In this document: one piece after another, positions 4,646 to 7,077 of the stretch
Position numbering within the stretch: position 1 is the first letter of the stretch
How the letters are laid out: every line of letters starts with the position of its first letter
Assembly (NCBI GenBank): GCA_009704705.1
Contig: WLDR01000072.1
Coordinates: 1-7,077 of the forward strand
Length of the DNA: 7,077 bases
Source: Actinomycetota bacterium
GTDB taxonomy: Bacteria > Actinomycetota > Actinomycetes > Actinomycetales > Microbacteriaceae
Reading direction: 5' to 3'
The notes under the pieces: model-generated
What the model saw: only the letters and a program-made list of their open reading frames with translations
Told to the model about the DNA's origin: nothing
The model's database searches: none
Translations under genes and position numbers: made by a program

Positions 4646-5932
4646 ATGGCACGCATTGGTGAGAGCGCCGATCTGCTGAAGTGTTCCTTCTGTGGCAAGA
4701 GCCAGAAACAGGTCGCACAGCTCATAGCTGGCCCCGGTGTCTACATCTGTGACGAGTGCGTCGACCTCTGCAACGACATCATTCAGGAGCGCCTGGCCGA
4801 GAGCGAACAGTCAGAAGTGAAAGACTTCACGCTGCCTAAGCCGCGGGAAATCTTTGCGTTCCTCGAGGAATACGTCATCGGCCAAGAGCCGGCCAAGAAG
4901 GCTCTGTCGGTCGCTGTGTACAACCACTACAAGCGCGTGCGTGCGGCGGAGGCTCTTGCTCCGGCAGAGGTCAAGGCCGACGAGGTTGAGATTGCCAAGA
5001 GCAACATCTTGCTGATTGGCCCGACCGGATGCGGCAAGACCTACCTCGCGCAGACTCTCGCTCGCCGCCTCAACGTTCCGTTTGCCGTAGCTGACGCCAC
5101 CGCACTCACTGAAGCCGGATACGTGGGTGAAGACGTCGAGAACATTCTGCTCAAGCTCTTGCAAGCCGCTGACTTCGATGTGAAGCGTGCCGAGACCGGA
5201 ATCATCTACATCGATGAGATCGACAAGATTGCCCGCAAGGCCGAGAACCCGAGCATCACGCGTGACGTATCGGGAGAAGGCGTGCAGCAGGCGCTGCTCA
5301 AGATTCTTGAGGGCACCGTTGCTTCGGTTCCGCCACAGGGTGGGCGCAAGCATCCTCACCAAGAATTCATTCAGATTGACACGACAAACGTTCTCTTCAT
5401 TGTCGCCGGCGCATTCGCGGGGCTCGAAGAGATCATCTCGCAGCGTGTAGGCAAGCGCGGGATCGGCTTCGGCGCACCGTTGGCATCGAAGGATGAAACG
5501 CGCGACCTGTTCGCCGAGGTTCTGCCCGAAGACCTTCACAAATTCGGGCTGATTCCTGAATTCATCGGTCGTCTGCCCGTCGTCACCTCAGTTTCGCCGC
5601 TCGACAAGACGGCGCTGATCGACATTCTCGTCGGGCCGAAGAACGCGCTCATCAAGCAGTATCAGCGCATGTTCGAGCTTGACGGAGTTCACCTCGAGTT
5701 CGAGCAGGATGCGCTCGAATCAATTGCCGAGCTTGCTGTCTTGCGCCAAACCGGTGCTCGTGGCCTTCGCGCAATCATGGAAGAAGTGCTCGGCCCCATC
5801 ATGTTCGAGGTGCCGTCAACGGACCACATCGAAACGGTAATTGTCACGCGCGACGCAGTTGTTGCGAACGCCGCGCCGACAATTGTGACTCGTCCGAGTG
5901 CTGCGCCAGACCTGCGCGAAAAGTCCGCCTAG
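4646..5932 (+). CDS. clpX: ClpX, AAA+ unfoldase subunit of the Clp protease
   Basis: ClpX is a hexameric cytoplasmic ATPase that recognises, unfolds and threads substrates into ClpP. The 428-residue protein has every hallmark. A zinc-binding domain has Cys13, Cys16, Cys35 and Cys38. Walker A G-P-T-G-C-G-K-T is at 125-132 and Walker B I-I-Y-I-D-E at 186-191. The G-Y-V-G pore loop is at 158-161, R-K-H at 234-236 and the ClpP-docking I-G-F loop at 273-275. An arginine finger is at Arg309 and the sensor-2 motif G-A-R-G-L-R at 370-375. GGAGG (4637-4641) lies 4 nt before the ATG, and M-A-R-I-G-E-S is the usual actinobacterial N-terminus. Earlier in-frame starts (GTG 4529, ATG 4589) fall in the terminator or just after the -10. 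The TAG stop overlaps the stop of the convergent gene by 4 nt. Confidence 0.98.
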   Translation: MARIGESADLLKCSFCGKSQKQVAQLIAGPGVYICDECVDLCNDIIQERLAESEQSEVKDFTLPKPREIFAFLEEYVIGQEPAKKALSVAVYNHYKRVRAAEALAPAEVKADEVEIAKSNILLIGPTGCGKTYLAQTLARRLNVPFAVADATALTEAGYVGEDVENILLKLLQAADFDVKRAETGIIYIDEIDKIARKAENPSITRDVSGEGVQQALLKILEGTVASVPPQGGRKHPHQEFIQIDTTNVLFIVAGAFAGLEEIISQRVGKRGIGFGAPLASKDETRDLFAEVLPEDLHKFGLIPEFIGRLPVVTSVSPLDKTALIDILVGPKNALIKQYQRMFELDGVHLEFEQDALESIAELAVLRQTGARGLRAIMEEVLGPIMFEVPSTDHIETVIVTRDAVVANAAPTIVTRPSAAPDLREKSA

Positions 5933-6162
5933 GCCGGATCAGTAATCGTGACAGCGCCCGCGGCGTTGATTTCAACGAGCGTGCCATCGTCGAGCTCGCA
6001 GATTGGCCGGCCTTCGAGGTAGGTCACGGTCCAGCGCCACGCGGATGCGTCCACGCCCAGCGTGGTGATCACGTTCTCGACCTTGCGAATCGCCTCAACG
6101 ATTGATTCGGCAAGACGCTCGGGGGGAGTCGCGCCGAAGGTCCAGCGTGTACCGAGTTGCAT
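5929..6162 (-). CDS. Small uncharacterised protein, last visible gene of the valS-GNAT operon
   Basis: This 77-residue protein (from ATG 6162-6160) is one I do not recognise. It is soluble-looking, with no signal peptide or membrane segment. A conserved-looking start, L-G-T-R-W-T-F-G (residues 3-10), is followed by a probable helix (about 14-34). Then comes a likely beta-rich half, with W-R-W-T-V-T-Y-L-E-G near 43-52 and L-D-D-G-T-L-V-E near 57-64. The chosen ATG shares its A with the TGA stop of the upstream acetyltransferase gene (TGATG), a classic translational coupling arrangement. A GTG at 6192-6190 would add ten residues. The TAG stop lies in a CTAG shared with the clpX stop. Coding character is supported by operon position and GC-ending codons. 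Function unknown. Confidence 0.75.
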   Translation of the reverse strand: MQLGTRWTFGATPPERLAESIVEAIRKVENVITTLGVDASAWRWTVTYLEGRPICELDDGTLVEINAAGAVTITDPA

Positions 6163-6659
6163 CAGTTGATTGTCGTCTCGAACACGACCCACTCGGTCTG
6201 CCTGCCGACATGCTCAGACATGGCTCGTGCCGTGCGATTGTCGGATGCGACAGCCCAGGACATGTTCTTCGCTCCACGCGACAGCCCATCAAGCTTCACC
6301 GCGTCCATCAGCCCTCGGGCGACGCCCTTGCGCCGTACCGTGGGGTCCACGTAGTAGTCCTGAATTTGCATCTGAATGTCGGACTCCAAGGCGCGAGACA
6401 CGGCGCAGAAGTGTAAAAATCCGACGAGGTGCACCTGAGTCATAGTTTCAACCAGGCCTTGAAGGTTGTGAACGTCCGCAATCACGGTCTGCTCGGCCAC
6501 AAATCCAAAAAGGTTCTGTCGCGGGTCGGTCAGCATGCCCCACGTTGTGAGTGCGCGAGCGTCATCCACGGGGCGTCCGTAGAACTGCGCATACTGCTGA
6601 AACAGCGGCTTCCACTCAAAGAAGTCGTTGTCATTCAGTCGCCGAACGATGATGCCCAT
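6162..6659 (-). CDS. GNAT-family N-acetyltransferase
   Basis: This 165-residue protein has the GNAT fold signature. These enzymes transfer an acetyl group from acetyl-CoA to an amine. Motif A, which binds the CoA pyrophosphate, is V-D-P-T-V-R-R-K-G-V-A-R-G-L at 104-117, containing R-x-x-G-x-A. It is followed by a helix and by S-W-A-V-A-S-D-N-R-T-A-R at 134-145, the usual beta-5 and helix region with Asn141. The residues before motif A (85-103) form the expected central strand. Substrate cannot be predicted. The ATG (6659-6657) lies 12 nt after the valS stop with only a weak ribosome binding site, so expression probably depends on valS transcription and translation. Its TGA overlaps the next start. 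The neighbourhood does not show that it acts on tRNA or ValS. Confidence 0.88.
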   Translation of the reverse strand: MGIIVRRLNDNDFFEWKPLFQQYAQFYGRPVDDARALTTWGMLTDPRQNLFGFVAEQTVIADVHNLQGLVETMTQVHLVGFLHFCAVSRALESDIQMQIQDYYVDPTVRRKGVARGLMDAVKLDGLSRGAKNMSWAVASDNRTARAMSEHVGRQTEWVVFETTIN

Positions 6660-6671
6660 GTTGGCTCGAGG

Positions 6672-7077
6672 TTAGTCTTCTTGCGGTGCAAGGTCGATAC
6701 TCGCGACGCCGATTTCGTCACCCGAGGTGAACGACAGGCTCGCGATGCGACCAACGGCAGCCAAGTCGCCCGCCGCCTGCTCGATGGCACTGAGCTGATC
6801 GTGTGGCACCGCGATGACCGCAGTGAGCACATCCGTCTTCTGTGACGCCTTTGCATCTGTCTTTGCGCGGCGAATACCAATGAGTGCAGCGGATGCGGCA
6901 ACGAGCACGCCCGTATCACCCTCGCTCGGGAACTCATCGACGCTGGGCCAGGATGCACGGTGAATCGAACCTTCGTTGAACCACGACCACGACTCGTCGG
7001 TTGCGAACGGAAGAACGGGCGCAAACATGCGAAGCAGAACGGTCAGGGCAAGACGAAGTGCGGCGGCGGCCGAGGCC
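6672..7077 (-). CDS. valS: Valyl-tRNA synthetase, C-terminal part (partial, runs off the right edge)
   Basis: ValS attaches valine to tRNA-Val in the cytoplasm using ATP. The 134 complete codons visible (7076-6672) give the end of the class Ia anticodon-binding helical domain: A-L-R-L-A-L-T-V-L-L-R-M-F-A-P-V-L-P-F-A-T-D-E at the left, then S-W-S-W-F-N-E-G-S-I-H-R-A-S-W-P. This leucine-rich helix leading to the W-P segment is characteristic of ValS. About 80 further residues form the C-terminal region, which lacks an obvious long coiled coil and ends in Q-E-D. The catalytic HIGH and KMSKS motifs lie outside the window. The TAA stop is 12 nt before the acetyltransferase start, and I see no hairpin in the gap, so the three - strand genes form one transcription unit. 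Identification rests on the anticodon-domain pattern. Confidence 0.92.
   Translation of the reverse strand, partial: ASAAAALRLALTVLLRMFAPVLPFATDESWSWFNEGSIHRASWPSVDEFPSEGDTGVLVAASAALIGIRRAKTDAKASQKTDVLTAVIAVPHDQLSAIEQAAGDLAAVGRIASLSFTSGDEIGVASIDLAPQED

Noticed and set aside
4811..5539. 242-codon open frame antisense to clpX
   Set aside because: It is a shadow of the clpX reading frame in GC-biased codons. The protein has no recognisable family, and clpX carries every expected motif.
6163..6192. GTG at 6192 as the start of the small protein next to clpX
   Set aside because: It would overlap the acetyltransferase gene by 31 nt. The TGATG junction at 6164-6160 gives a simpler, coupled start, though the GTG cannot be excluded.
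1..7077. Mobile element, CRISPR array, toxin-antitoxin or defence system
   Set aside because: No transposase, integrase, spaced direct repeats or paired small toxin genes were found on either strand. Composition is uniform and gene order is that of a core actinobacterial chromosome.

Overview
The window looks like ordinary chromosomal core sequence from a moderately GC-rich actinobacterium, probably family Microbacteriaceae (order Micrococcales). The basis is the gene order tig / clpP1-clpP2 / clpX / valS, the paired clpP1 and clpP2 genes typical of Actinomycetota, GC-ending codons, CCA-encoding tRNA genes and the trigger factor sequence. Genus cannot be read from the sequence. I see no transposase, integrase, phage gene, CRISPR array or large direct repeat.

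Layout. Positions 1-195 carry the 3' end of a + strand gene with a probable membrane-adjacent C-terminal tail. It converges on a small SdpI-family membrane protein gene (218-577, -). A long perfect hairpin (696-734) lies at the 3' end of tRNA-Gly(TCC) (734-807, -). tRNA-Pro(TGG) (938-1014, +) is divergent from it and lies 42 nt upstream of tig (1057-2463, +). tig abuts, stop to stop, a convergent LysE/ArgO-type amino-acid exporter gene (2464-3099, -). Next comes the Clp protease block on the + strand: clpP1 (3212-3802), clpP2 (3812-4471), a hairpin terminator (4511-4545) and clpX (4646-5932). On the - strand a valS operon enters from the right edge: the 3' end of valS (6672-7077), a GNAT acetyltransferase (6162-6659) and a 77-residue uncharacterised protein (5929-6162) whose stop overlaps that of clpX.

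How the genes work together. Trigger factor binds nascent chains at the ribosome exit, ClpX unfolds substrates, and the ClpP1P2 chamber degrades them, so the + strand block is a protein folding and turnover module. The two tRNA genes and valS belong to translation. The exporter and the SdpI-like protein are membrane proteins with no evident functional link to the rest.

No undescribed system is evident. Points worth a second look are a His-Asp repeat tail on trigger factor, a roughly threefold excess of the hexamer GGATGC/GCATCC, an inverted repeat over a candidate clpP1 promoter, probable leaderless starts for the two small membrane-protein genes, the apparent lack of a terminator between tRNA-Pro and tig, and very tight convergent gene ends.
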